From positions 35,455,687 to 35,519,686 of the forward strand of contig NC_090225.1 of assembly GCF_024489055.1 (NCBI RefSeq): a DNA stretch of 64,000 bases. The letters run 5' to 3'. The notes under the pieces are model-generated. The model was not told the origin of the DNA, made no database searches, and saw nothing but the letters and a program-made list of their open reading frames with translations. Position 1 is the stretch's first letter. Each line of letters begins with the position of its first letter. The position numbers were made by a program, and so were the translations under genes. This document shows positions 1-10,913 of this stretch, one piece after another. This DNA comes from Chanodichthys erythropterus (lineage: Eukaryota > Chordata > Actinopteri > Cypriniformes > Xenocyprididae).

Positions 1-1012
1 ATGAATATTGATTTTCATTAAAATATTGCATTATGTGTGTTGTTTAAAGTTGTGCTCAAAGAGTTGTCAATTTGCTCAGGTCTGAAAAAAATTGAGGAAC
101 CATTATGGTGACAAGTTGGTACTTTTTCTCATTTGATAATGAATAAATAAAACCGAATGACTTGCCAGTTGGCTGGTAACTTTATTAGGAACTGCAACAT
201 TACATGCTTTATGTCAAACTGTTTCTCTGATGTAAATGATGTGCATTATTCAAATTCAAATTCAAAGGCATAAAGCCCCTGTTCAGGAAAACATCTGTTG
301 CATCTTTTACCTCAATGGAAATGTTATTATTAGAAGTTAATCTAGAATGTCTAATTTTAACTTTCTGAAGAACTCCAACTCAATGTGGTGACATATATGT
401 GGTATACTTCTCACCTTAAGCCACTAAAACAGAAATATCGCAGACAGACGGAGACTGGCTCATCTCAGATGTGATGCAGCGAATCACACAATGATATATG
501 CTGTTTGACACAAGTATAAAAAATGAAAAAACATCTAAATTATACCACAGATGTGAAAAATAAATTTTTAGGGCCTGCAATTTTCTTCATTCGCCATTGG
601 TGGGTGTTGGCAAAAAGTTAATTTTGAACCATGATAATAATGAATGCAGAGAAAGGTTTGATTAGGTCAAGGCCACGTGAAAGTCATTCTGCCCCATAAT
701 CCTGTTCTGCCAGAGCTGAATATAAATGATAGGTTAAATAGTCCATCAGAAGGGAAGGGTCATCAGCTCTCTTTTTGTTTTCTCTTACTCTCTAACATTC
801 ACATATATCACTGAGCATGTTTGCACACCAGTGCACACCAATACACTGGTAACTGGGTCATTCGTAGTATTCTGTGCTTTTTAGATAATTCTGTGCATAA
901 AATAAAAAAAAAATCAAACTCAGTTTTTAAAACATATTTTTGTGTAATCATGATATGGTGATGTAAAACATTTGAAAATTGATTTTGGTCAAGTTTGGGT
1001 AAATAAACTTAA

Positions 1013-1273
1013 AGCTGCTGTCCGTAACTTTCAAAATTTACAAAAATTATATAATGAGAATGTACAACGTGAATCCATTTTCCAAACCGTGTTTTTGTCT
1101 TACCCTGAATCATTATGGTACACCGGACTATTTCAGACCGGAATGGTAGGACCCGCCACAGAGTAACTGCGTGACTCGCCATAGACATACACGGAGAGAA
1201 GTATGTTCTTCCGCAGGATGCGTGCAGTTCTGTTTATTAACTGCTAGAAGGCCAAAAATCACGGACTGCAGCT
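1013..1273. mobile_element. MITE with TTAA target duplication
   Basis: Both ends carry an imperfect inverted repeat: the left end reads AGCTGCTGTCCGTAAC and the complemented right end AGCTGCAGTCCGTGAT. TTAA lies directly outside at 1009-1012 and 1274-1277. It is 261 bp long with no transposase, so non-autonomous. TTAA duplication fits piggyBac- or Kolobok-type transposition; the family is unassigned. Confidence 0.75.
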
Positions 1274-1330
1274 TTAACCATTTATTAAACAAAATCAATG
1301 ACAAATGAACAACACTTTAAAATGCTTTTG

Positions 1331-1408
1331 ATTCTAATTTATGGGCATTGTGTACATTTTATGAGAAAACATATATTTAAAATGTACACAATGCCCATAA
1401 ATTAGAAT
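1331..1408. repeat. Perfect 30-bp inverted repeat (hairpin)
   Basis: The arms 1331-1360 and 1379-1408 are exact reverse complements over 30 bp (left arm starts ATTCTAATTTATGGGCATTG) around an 18-nt loop. It could be a recent template-switch palindrome or the core of a small fold-back element; no flanking duplication was found. Confidence 0.9.
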
Positions 1409-3057
1409 ATATAAATATACTGTATATGTGTACATTATTAATACTCCAATACATTTTCATTGTCACTGAATTATTTAAATTTTCTTATGCTATTTTTTTT
1501 ATGAAATTATTGTAAAAAAAAAAAAAAAAACCTGCTTAACAGGGTGGAAAAAAGTAATAATAGGGTGGATAAAATAATAACAGGGTGGACAAGTGGTATT
1601 AAAAAATGAATGGATGAATGATTTCCTGCCTCTCACATACAACCAGTTGCAATATTACTTTTGTTTGAACTGGTTTTTGATAGGAAACAATATGTAAAAT
1701 ATTATCAAAGAACTGTACTACTACTTAAACTTTAAACATAAATTACTTTGACAATCACTATGTCCACTCTGCTAGGTCTTCTGATTCAACAGAGTGGACA
1801 TTCTGACCTAAAATCAGCCACTGCGCCATGTCGGAGCAAAAATAAGCTAACGAAGAAGGATTATCAAATAAACAATTGCATGGGTTTTAAAATTGTAATT
1901 TTAAAAATATGATTTTTCTACTAACTTTTTTTCATATTTCCCTTAACAGAGTAGTCGTATTGAGGTTGACTACATCTTTCACATTTGAAAGATAAAGTTT
2001 GTCAAAACAGAAATAGAAGATCTATTCAAATAATAGATTATATCACTCACTTGCCCAAGTTGTGTCCCCTACAAAGTAGTGATGACTGCTTTATGATATG
2101 ATGCCAACTTTCAATTGAAAGGAAAGTAGTCAAAAATAACAGAGTGGACAATAACTTGAGGGACATGCTAAAAAGCTTTATTATATGTTAAAATAAATGT
2201 AATAATTGACAGAGAATCATTGATGTACACAACAATGTATACATTTTGGGAAAAATCACGTATAGTAAGTGTTGTATTTACCATGAAAATGGGATACACA
2301 AGCCTGGGGACACAGGAAAAATTGTGATATATGGTGGTTCAAAATGCAAATAAAAAAACAATGCAAGTAAACTGTATTTACAAGACTGTAAAAAAAAAAA
2401 AAAAAAAAAATTCAAAATGTAAGCATCCATGCATTTCACTCAGAGTATTCTATTTATTATACGAGATGTGATGTTAAATAAAGCAGTAAAACCCCCTCAG
2501 TACTTCAAAATGTCAGCCTGAAAATTGCACACTCATTCTCCTCTCATATTTGAATTTTCTACAATGTCCTTTGGCTAAGATGAGGGTCAAGAAAAAAATT
2601 GTAGTTTGCAATATATTTCTCCTCACCTACCACGAAACACTCACTTGGGCTGAATTTGCTTTAATATATAAATACGGGACAAAATCTGGGTAACGGGCAA
2701 AATGCTGTGTCGATTGGTTTATTCTTAATCCGTTTATAACCTTTTTCCGACAAAGGAAAACAGTTTATCATGTTTACATGACCACAAGCATTGTCAGCTT
2801 ATTAAGCATAATCTGTTTATGAACGTGTATGTAAACACACTCACTGTCTTTTCTCTATAAAACCTTGATATGCCCTTCACACTGTGTGAACCTTTTCTAT
2901 CTTTTCCATCTTTCTCTGCATCAGTCTGTCTCATCTCACATGGTCATTCACAGACCAACTGTCTGTGTGATCAGCTGTTGAAAACTGAGAAAAGGTGCTC
3001 AACTTCCTGTTATTCTGCTCATAATGTATCATATCAACCCATCTACAGTTCACACCT

Positions 3058-3059
<2 letters not shown>

Positions 3060-3088
<29 letters not shown>

Positions 3089-3237
3089 CAGGTGTATTTT
3101 AAAGTGCAGTCACACTAAAGGTGTGTTGAAGGCTGTGATGTGTGCTCTTTCATGAATTCATGATACAGCAATCGTTTCTGTCTGATCTCTCTAATTATGG
3201 ATACATAAAGTGCTTAACACACACACACACGCACACC
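3060..3237. repeat. (GA)n and (CA)n microsatellites
   Basis: An uninterrupted GA tract at 3060-3088, then a CA tract around 3216-3237 followed by mixed TA/TG repeats to about 3290. Typical fish intronic microsatellites. Confidence 0.9.
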
Positions 3238-4780
3238 TATATATATTATGTATGTTTGTGTGTGTATATATACACATAAATAATATATACACGCATTATG
3301 TAAACAAACTTTTGTTAGATGCAATTAATCGTGATTAATCAAGCACTAATATGTGTGTTATTGACGAATAAGTGTAAAAAAACAAAATGGAGATATTATT
3401 AATTGTGAAGTTTTATTAAGTGTTAACAATGAGATTATGTGGTTTTTATAATCAATTAACACTGCTTTTGTCATTTTTTACAAGATGGACAAAATTTGTC
3501 CCAAAAAAGTCATTCGGTTTAACTAAAATTTCAGTTTTACCAAATTACACTTTTGGTAATACCGAATGACAGTATTTTCAAACAATGCTAACAGGCTAAT
3601 ATCTAACTAGCTAGCTAAAGGACAATCAAACATTTTATATCTAGTACAAGTTTTTAAAATATTACAACATTTTCCATGTTTTATAGCGGTTGTACCGAGT
3701 GACCTGATATTTTGGGACATGCGTCCCAAATGGTCCCTTTATATTGGTTACTCCGAATGACATCAATGAAAATAATTTCTTTTTTCATAACAAATCAACA
3801 ACTTCTACACATAATTTTAACACCATTTTGCACTATGTTGATAAAGGATGTTATAAAATCATGCCAGAATAAAAAAACAAAACAAAAAAAAAAAATACAT
3901 TTATTACATTTAAAAATAATTTAATCACAAATGAAATGGCTGTATTGGCCATTGGATGGTTAAACCAAATTACCTTTTGACATTTCAGAATCTTTAAGTT
4001 AGGAAAATAGGAAAATATAATGTAGGAAAATATAATTAAAACCTTTTGGATTCAAAAGAATATATCTAGTTGTACTACCTTACATACACATATTTTTGTT
4101 TTTTATTATTATTTAAGGCATTTGGACAAAAAAATGACCCCTCACACGCCATTGACCCATATGCATGAAGAACATAAATCCTATTTTTGTGCATCACAGT
4201 TATGTTCAGTTATTTTAGTTTCATTCATGACATGAGTTCCCTTTGTTCTAGTTTCCTGCCACTCATCAGTCACTGTGGACACTAACGCTAATCACCACAG
4301 CTGTTCATCCCTTTGTTATGCTCAGTTGTCCGGTATTGTTTGTGTTTGATGCACTGTCTTCGCATGTTGGCTCTCTTGTTAGTATTTATTTAATAAACTT
4401 TGGATTATTATCATAATCTTCATCTTCTGTGGATATCAGCATTACATTTTTTTCATTCATTTTTTTTGTATTTTTTTTTTTTAAATAATGAAAACAAATT
4501 ATTTAAATGATCAATTTAAATATTTTAATTTTAATATTAATTTTATCATACTATTATTATTACTACTACACAGAGCTATGTAGACTTAATTTTCTCTTCA
4601 AAACATTTTCCTTATTTATTTATTTATTTTGGATTTTGGGATTAAAATGATGGGGGGTCATGTTTTTCCCAGGTGTCCACTAATCTCTGCTCTGTTCCCA
4701 AACTGTTATGTTCTTTATAAATGTTTTTTTAGAAGTGTTTTGTGTGTTATTTACAGTTGTGGTGTGTTTTTTTTTCTCAG

Positions 4781-4894
4781 AGGGAAAGGTTGAAGTGACT
4801 AAAGAAGGATTGAAGCTGTGCACCATGGGACCAGGAAAGGTGTTTGGAGAGCTCGCCATCCTTTATAACTGCACCAGGACGGCCACTGTGAGAA
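4781..4894 (+). CDS. prkg1: prkg1 exon: cGMP-binding site A cassette
   Basis: The exon follows a polypyrimidine tract ending in ctcag and ends at gtaagt. It begins with the last two bases of Glu145 and ends with the first base of codon 183. It reads EGKVEVTKEGLKLCTMGPGK and then FGELAILYNCTRTATVR. The phosphate-binding cassette of the high-affinity CNB-A site is intact: the Glu of FGEL, the Arg of TRT that pairs with the cyclic phosphate, and Thr178, which favours guanine over adenine. The first part of CNB-A is on an exon upstream of the window. Confidence 0.97.
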
Positions 4895-5456
4895 GTAAGT
4901 TCACACAGACCATAGTAATAAATAAAATGATCCAGACTTTGATTATGGTTACTCAAGCAAGGGGCATTTTGGAATATTTTTCCCTCTACATACATAGATT
5001 AACACATCTTAGGGTTTATTCTAGGCCACATTTCCCAGTCTGCCAGCTTGGGATTATAATTCTCAGTATGACTGAAGACAACGAATCGCTCCATCTGTGA
5101 TGATAATCTGTGATTACATCAGTAGACAGGAGGCCAGATAAAGAGAGATATGAGGGATGACTTAATATTAGGGGACAACAAATGAATTGTGCTCAGATAT
5201 TCCAGGATGCTATTGGGGTTTTTTTGTCATTTGAGCATACCCCAGTGCTCGAAAAAAGTGGAAAAAAGTGCCGGTACCCCATGTGAGAAGATTCAAATAT
5301 ATATGTGCCAGTGTGTACTAGCCCACTTCAAGCACTGAACATACCCCTAACACTATTAAAGGGGTATTGTGTAGAATTCAGAAACCCTTGTTTAGAATTC
5401 AGAAACTGCAGCCAGCAACATATTGCTTGTGCTCGCACTTCTGCACACATAACGTA

Positions 5457-6306
5457 CACTGTAAAACCGAACAGTACTACTAACTTATGCTGCAATTAAA
5501 GTCTGTTAAATCATTGATGGAACTTAAAACAATTACATTTACTGAACTAGGAGTTTAGTTTTATTTTTGTGTAGCTCAACATTTTTGAGTAAACCCTTAT
5601 ACTTAAATTATTTTTTTTAAGTTTTCAACAGATTTCAAGTTCCCAGCATGCATTGCATCACACTCTGTAAGGAAGAATAAATGTTGAAATTGAGTGTTAT
5701 TTTGTGTGTTTTTGCACAAGATTAATACAGGGAAAGATGTTTTATTGTTTAATGTTCTGTTATTTTGGTATTAAAAAAAAAAAAAAAAAAAGGTATTTCT
5801 GTGATGTTGAAGTTTTTAGGGTTACCATCATGGTGAAGAGTAGGTCGAGAATGGGCTGCTAAACTTCAAGGCTATATATATACTGCATGTTGATTAGCAG
5901 TTCATGCAAGTAAATAGTGATAATCTCTTTGATGGTTACATTAGCACAGGCTGGTGCTAACTAACACTTAACTGTAAAGATTAGGTGTTAGTTTATTCAA
6001 TATTTCATTTAAAGTATAATTACTGAATTTGTGAAGTATAAAATAATTTTTTTGTTTACTTAAATGTTTTGAGTATTCTGAACTTATTGGGTTTTACAAC
6101 CACTGCATCAAAATAATTGAAAAATAAAAAACATTGCATATGGTATAAAATAGTTTTAAGTACAGTGGACTTAAACATTAAATATTCAGTTTGACTTAAT
6201 TGTTATTTATAATTATTCTTTACTTAAACGATTTGAGTTGATTTACTTACATTTTTTGAGGTAATTGGTAATTTTGAGCACTCTGAACTTATCGGGTTTT
6301 ACAGTG
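5457..6306. mobile_element. Non-autonomous DNA element, CACTGTAAAACC ends, TA duplication
   Basis: The left end CACTGTAAAACC is matched by GGTTTTACAGTG at the right end, and TA flanks both sides (5455-5456, 6307-6308). It is 850 bp, AT-rich and has no recognisable transposase. Internal sequence repeatedly alternates 'aacttattgggtttta' and 'acttaaa' motifs. A Tc1/mariner-type or other TA-targeting MITE is likely. Confidence 0.65.
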
Positions 6307-6316
6307 TACAAAAGAC

Positions 6317-7395
6317 TAGGGCTGCCCCCTAATAGTTAACTAAATGTTAGTTGAATAGAAGAGGCTTAGTTGACCAAGAAGTTATTAGTTGGTTAGTTGC
6401 AGAAGAGGCTTAGTTGACCAAGATTTTATTAGTCGGTTAGCTGCAGAAAAAAAACAAAAAAACTCCACAGCCAGGAAGTGGCGAAGTCACGCAGTCCGTG
6501 AGGGACAGATCGTTAATGGCGGGTCCTTGGTAATTACAGTATGTCAGGCAGGAAATCCAAACGTTCGCCTATCATCCATCAATCTCAAATGAGGCTTATG
6601 ATTTAAAACACTTTTACATGGCTGCTTGCTCTAATGTTAACCTAGATAAATGTGCACTGTTATCTATCCAAATGTTTGTGCGGAGTGTGGAAGGCAACTA
6701 ATGTATAGCCCGCTTTACTGCACGACATGGTGGCACCAGCGCAATCACTTGCATTTTTTCAACTTTAAATACACTGTCATTTTTTTGTCATACAGATAAG
6801 AGTAATACATCATTCCAACCTGTAAAAGGGTCTACTATTATTTGTGTAAACTCACAATAACAACAAAACATTGTGCTTTTGTAAAATAAAGAAAACAAAC
6901 AGGATGCACTTTCTACCGTCTCTGTCTCCCTGTACAGCAGTGCGTCACATAAATGTACTGATACAGAGAAATATATCTATAGAAAGCTTGAAATGTCTAC
7001 TTTTAAACAAACCAATATGAATTGAAAATAAATACTCTCTGATTATGAAATCCATATGAAAGGTGCATTTCTCTCTATAGGCATGTTACTGAGGAGATGG
7101 ACGAGTCAGCATTGTCAACTTCAGCTTTGCAGCCGACACTGACTCAGAAACACTAGTTTATTATTTTATAATAATAAACTTATATAAACGGTCTTTTTTT
7201 CCAGACACATTCATAATCTTTACTTTTGCTAGTGCTTTGCACCAAGCTTTATGCTTGCACTTGAGAGCAAGCCATGTATTCTGCCCCCGGTATATTTAAG
7301 TAATTAAATTAATATAAACGTGTGATTAGTCGACTAATGGGTTAAATGAACGACTACTAGTCGACTTGAAAAATCTTTAGTCGAGGGCAGCCCTA
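6317..7395. mobile_element. Non-autonomous hAT element with perfect 8-bp duplication
   Basis: The ends TAGGGCTGCCC and GGGCAGCCCTA are inverted repeats, and the 8-bp sequence caaaagac lies immediately outside both (6309-6316, 7396-7403), which is diagnostic of hAT transposition. It is 1,079 bp long with no transposase reading frame. The left part carries an imperfect direct repeat of about 45 bp built on 'agaagaggcttagttgacc' (about 6358 and 6403). Confidence 0.93.
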
Positions 7396-7403
7396 CAAAA
7401 GAC

Positions 7404-9799
7404 TTAATGTGATTCAATGCCCTGAAATACTCACTGCAAAGTTCTTTTCCTTTCTTTGCTTGGAAGTAAAAAGAAGTTGAAAATATCTTGGCAGCTATAT
7501 ACTGTTAACAAACATCCAGACGCCATCCACACTGCTGAAAGTGATGTTTAGATGAATATGTAAATATGTGCTTCATACTTTATTCTCAATAACAAATAAA
7601 CATACAACAAAAAAGACAGCGGTGATAAAGTATCTTATGTGGATATGTTTGCACATCCTCTGCAATTCAACGGCATCATGACAACAGATGATGTAATTGA
7701 AATGACACTGTTATGATAGTTTATGAAGTATATTTGAGACTATAGACTTTATAAATCTGGCTTTGCGAGACTATAGTTTGAATTAATCCCCTTTCTTTGC
7801 ATGACACATTAACATTACAGTATAGAATAGTTCTTTCGGCATTATCCTGAACATTGGATAAGTATTCATTTCATGTGTCATAGAACGGAAGAGAGGCTCT
7901 AGCGCTCTCACATGCTTTTGATTTTCCCAGCAAAAACGTCCCCAGTCCTTCACATAAAAATCAGTCTACAGAGGCTTTTATAGACAACCTAGGAAGTTGG
8001 GGGAGGTCTCTTTTTTTTTTGTTACAATCTGTTCTCACACTAGCAATAAAAAAGCGATTAATATATGATAATTCTTACATATAGCCCTGCTAAACTTTGG
8101 CAGACATAACCTGTCTCTCTTCAACTCACCACTTAGATTTTCATTAGACTTTTCCTTATTTATAAAAACCTCCAAGTTACTTCAAACTCTAGATCTGATT
8201 CTGTAATTAGCAGCCAGTTTACACGGCCATAATTAATGTCCACAGTTGTCCCACAATTCTTTTTTTTTCCCTTTTACCAGATCATCTCATATGCACAGGC
8301 TTGTGTGCTGTGAATTATTTGCAAGCCTTTCTCTCATTTATTATTCCATCCCTCTTTTCGTTTTCTTTTTCCTCTGAACCATTGTTCTCCTTCATGCATA
8401 TTCTCTTCTTGCCTCCGCTTGGCTCTCTTTCTCCATCCTCTTTCCCTCCACTCTATCTCTCCTCCTCCGGCTGTGTTTATGGTGTTCCTGCTCTGGATAG
8501 CGTCTGGGACAGGAAGTGAGCTGGACTGGGATTAAGGGACATGCATGTGTCTGATCTCTGCATGCACGTCCAAATGCAACAGTTATTTTCACTTCAGTTA
8601 ATGTAAATTGAAATTTTCCGCATTTTAAGCATCTGTTGCATGTTGTTGATTTACCTTATAATTCCAACTTTTCCTTCAACTTCTGTAATATAGTTTTATG
8701 AAAGCCTACTGGGAAATTGTACAGCACTGCAGATAAATATTTCATCTTTTGCATCTTTTAACTTATGTCATGAATTTTCAAACCAGGTCCTTTTCACACA
8801 ATCCGCACAAGCATACCAGAAAGGGACATGATTTAACTTTTTACATGGAGTTGTAACCATAACCAAAACCAAAAGGTCATCCGTCTAGATAAGTTTTTCC
8901 ACATCAAAAGGATAATTTAGACAACTTTGCATCTCAAATAGCACTTTAACAAAAATACATGCTTTTCGTTATTGTTCTATGCATGATAGAGCTTAAATTT
9001 TGTTTCATTTTAAACCCTCATTCTGTATACATGTATTCAATTGCATACTTAGAGTTTGATTAAATTTCAGAATGTAACTTGTCCTGCATTGTTTGTGCTG
9101 CAGACATGAATGATACCTCAAATTGTGTGGCTTTTGAGGAGAGCTGCACAATTTGTTTTCTAAGCGATCTGACAGTTTTCAAACCTCTTGCAACTACAAA
9201 TTTTATGCTGGCAGACACCAGTTTTCCTCAAAAGAAGTTGCTATCTGAGTGTTTGCATAGTTGCGTGTATGGTTATTCATCTCTCTCTCCCTGTCTTTCT
9301 TTCAAACACACACCTTTTGTTGTGACTGGTTTCCAATGGTGTATTCTGCATGTAAATGAGTCCTCAGGAGAAGCCGTGGCTTAGAGCATTAGAATGCACA
9401 GGGAAAACAGCACAGATATGTCAGCGCTTAAAGTGGTTTTGACCTGGTGTGATCTTACCCACCTTACAGCTGCCCTGTCCTTTCACAGCTATAAACAACA
9501 GAGCAAGAGAGAGCAGGCCCAGTGCTTCACAGGACACGCAAGATGAAGGCTCTTTATGACAATACCCTGAATTCCTAGGTTGTCTATGAAAGCCTGTATA
9601 CTGATTTTTATGTGAAGGATTCAGGACAATTTTGCCAGGAAAATCAAAAAGATGTTACGTCTACACGCACTCTTCGGTTCTATGACACGAAACGAATGCT
9701 CGTGCAATGTTCAGGATAATGCTGGAAGTGCTATTCTATACTGTAATGTCAATGTGTCATGCAAAGAAAAGTATAGCCTCACATAGCCAGACCTATATA
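7404..9799. other. Intron, no feature recognised
   Basis: AT-rich non-coding sequence. A pyrimidine-rich stretch at 8330-8470 gives spurious ORFs on both strands. No splice-bordered exon, RNA gene or clear transposon end was seen. Confidence 0.6.
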
Positions 9800-9807
9800 G
9801 TCTATAG

Positions 9808-10905
9808 CAGGGATCTCCTACCCTACATTTGGAGGGCTACCGTTCTGCAGACTTCAGTTCCAACTCTGCTCCAACACACCTGTTTGTAATTATCAAGAAA
9901 CACATTGATTAGCTGGTTCAGTGGCCTGTTGCACAAAGCCGGTTTCAGTTTCTACCCAGTTAAGTTCAAGATTAGTTTGAGCAAACTCTGGTTTTTCGGG
10001 CTTATGAAGGTGGATTGGTTTTTAGCTGTGTTCATTGCCATGTTAACTTACGCTACATGGCTAGCCTGCTCCGGAACAGGTTTTATTCTGGGTTAGAGAT
10101 CGCAAACCCAAACTGGACCAATCAGCTGTGAGTAAAGTGACATGTATCTGATGCAATAAAGCCACTCCATCTGTATCTCTCGCTCCAAATCAAACCAGTT
10201 TATACTGAAAACATTTTAGAGACATCTTTTGCTGCTAATTATTTATTATATTTATATTATATGAATTATGTATAATTCATATAATTGTATATTCATATAA
10301 TAATTATATTAATTGACAATTAATATTAAACTTTGCTTTTAAATTGAAATAAATATAATGCATGCATCGATATATAAAGCTTTTAAATAAATTAAGCTTA
10401 TGTGTATTCATTTGAGCTCTTTGTGAAACTAATATAAATTATTATATTATAAATTATTAGGCATATTTCTTTGATTCACATGCATTGATATAGTCAGATA
10501 TTTTCTTTGAGTTGCCTTCTCAAACTTTCACTGCAGCAGCAGTGTTTATTCCTGCCTTGTAAATGCATTTAATTTCATGATATTTTTCATAACGATCTCT
10601 TAATCTTCAGAAGAGACGTGAATTGCGTGGCTCTCTCGCGAGAAGTGAATCAAACGGGTTGAGGTGTGAGTTAATCGCAAACTCTGGATTAAACCCGAGT
10701 TGAGAAGTGTATACCCAGTGTTGTGCAACAGCTGATCCTGATCTAAACCAGGTTGGATTTATCTGGATTTGTCAACTCTAAACCTACTCTGAAACTCTAG
10801 TTTGTTCAACTAGCTTCATGTAACAGGCCACATGTGTGTTTGATTAGGGTTGGAGCTGAAATCTGCAGGATTGTAGGCCTCCAAGAGCAGGTTTGGAGAT
10901 CCCTG
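9808..10905. mobile_element. hAT MITE (CAGGGAT ends) split by a nested element
   Basis: The ends CAGGGATCTCC and GGAGATCCCTG are flanked by identical 8-bp gtctatag copies (9800-9807, 10906-10913). The outer parts (9808-9922, about 10830-10905) resemble the two intact 193-194-bp copies at 31089 and 34589, in reverse orientation. The middle is a later insertion. Confidence 0.9.
9923..10829. mobile_element. Element nested inside the hAT MITE
   Basis: Inserted at 'gctggttcag' of the outer MITE. Left end GGCCTGTTGCAC and complemented right end GGCCTGTTACAT form a short inverted repeat. About 900 bp, AT-rich, no transposase. Superfamily unassigned and exact boundary uncertain by a few bases. Confidence 0.7.
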
Positions 10906-10913
10906 GTCTATAG

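Larger units (their letters stand above)
1..4780. other. Intron upstream of first visible exon
   Basis: No coding exon is visible. It is AT-rich, with a TTAA-flanked MITE (1013-1273), a perfect hairpin (1331-1408), poly-A runs (about 1514-1530 and 2391-2410), GA and CA microsatellites (3060-3237), and possible degenerate transposon sequence marked by repeated GTGGAC (1540-2155) and CCGAATGAC (about 150, 3510-3770) motifs. Confidence 0.8.

Noticed and set aside
8301..8592. Leu/Phe/Ser-rich ORF and its antisense ORF
   Set aside because: Produced by a pyrimidine-rich tract (tctcttctccctc-like); no family resemblance.
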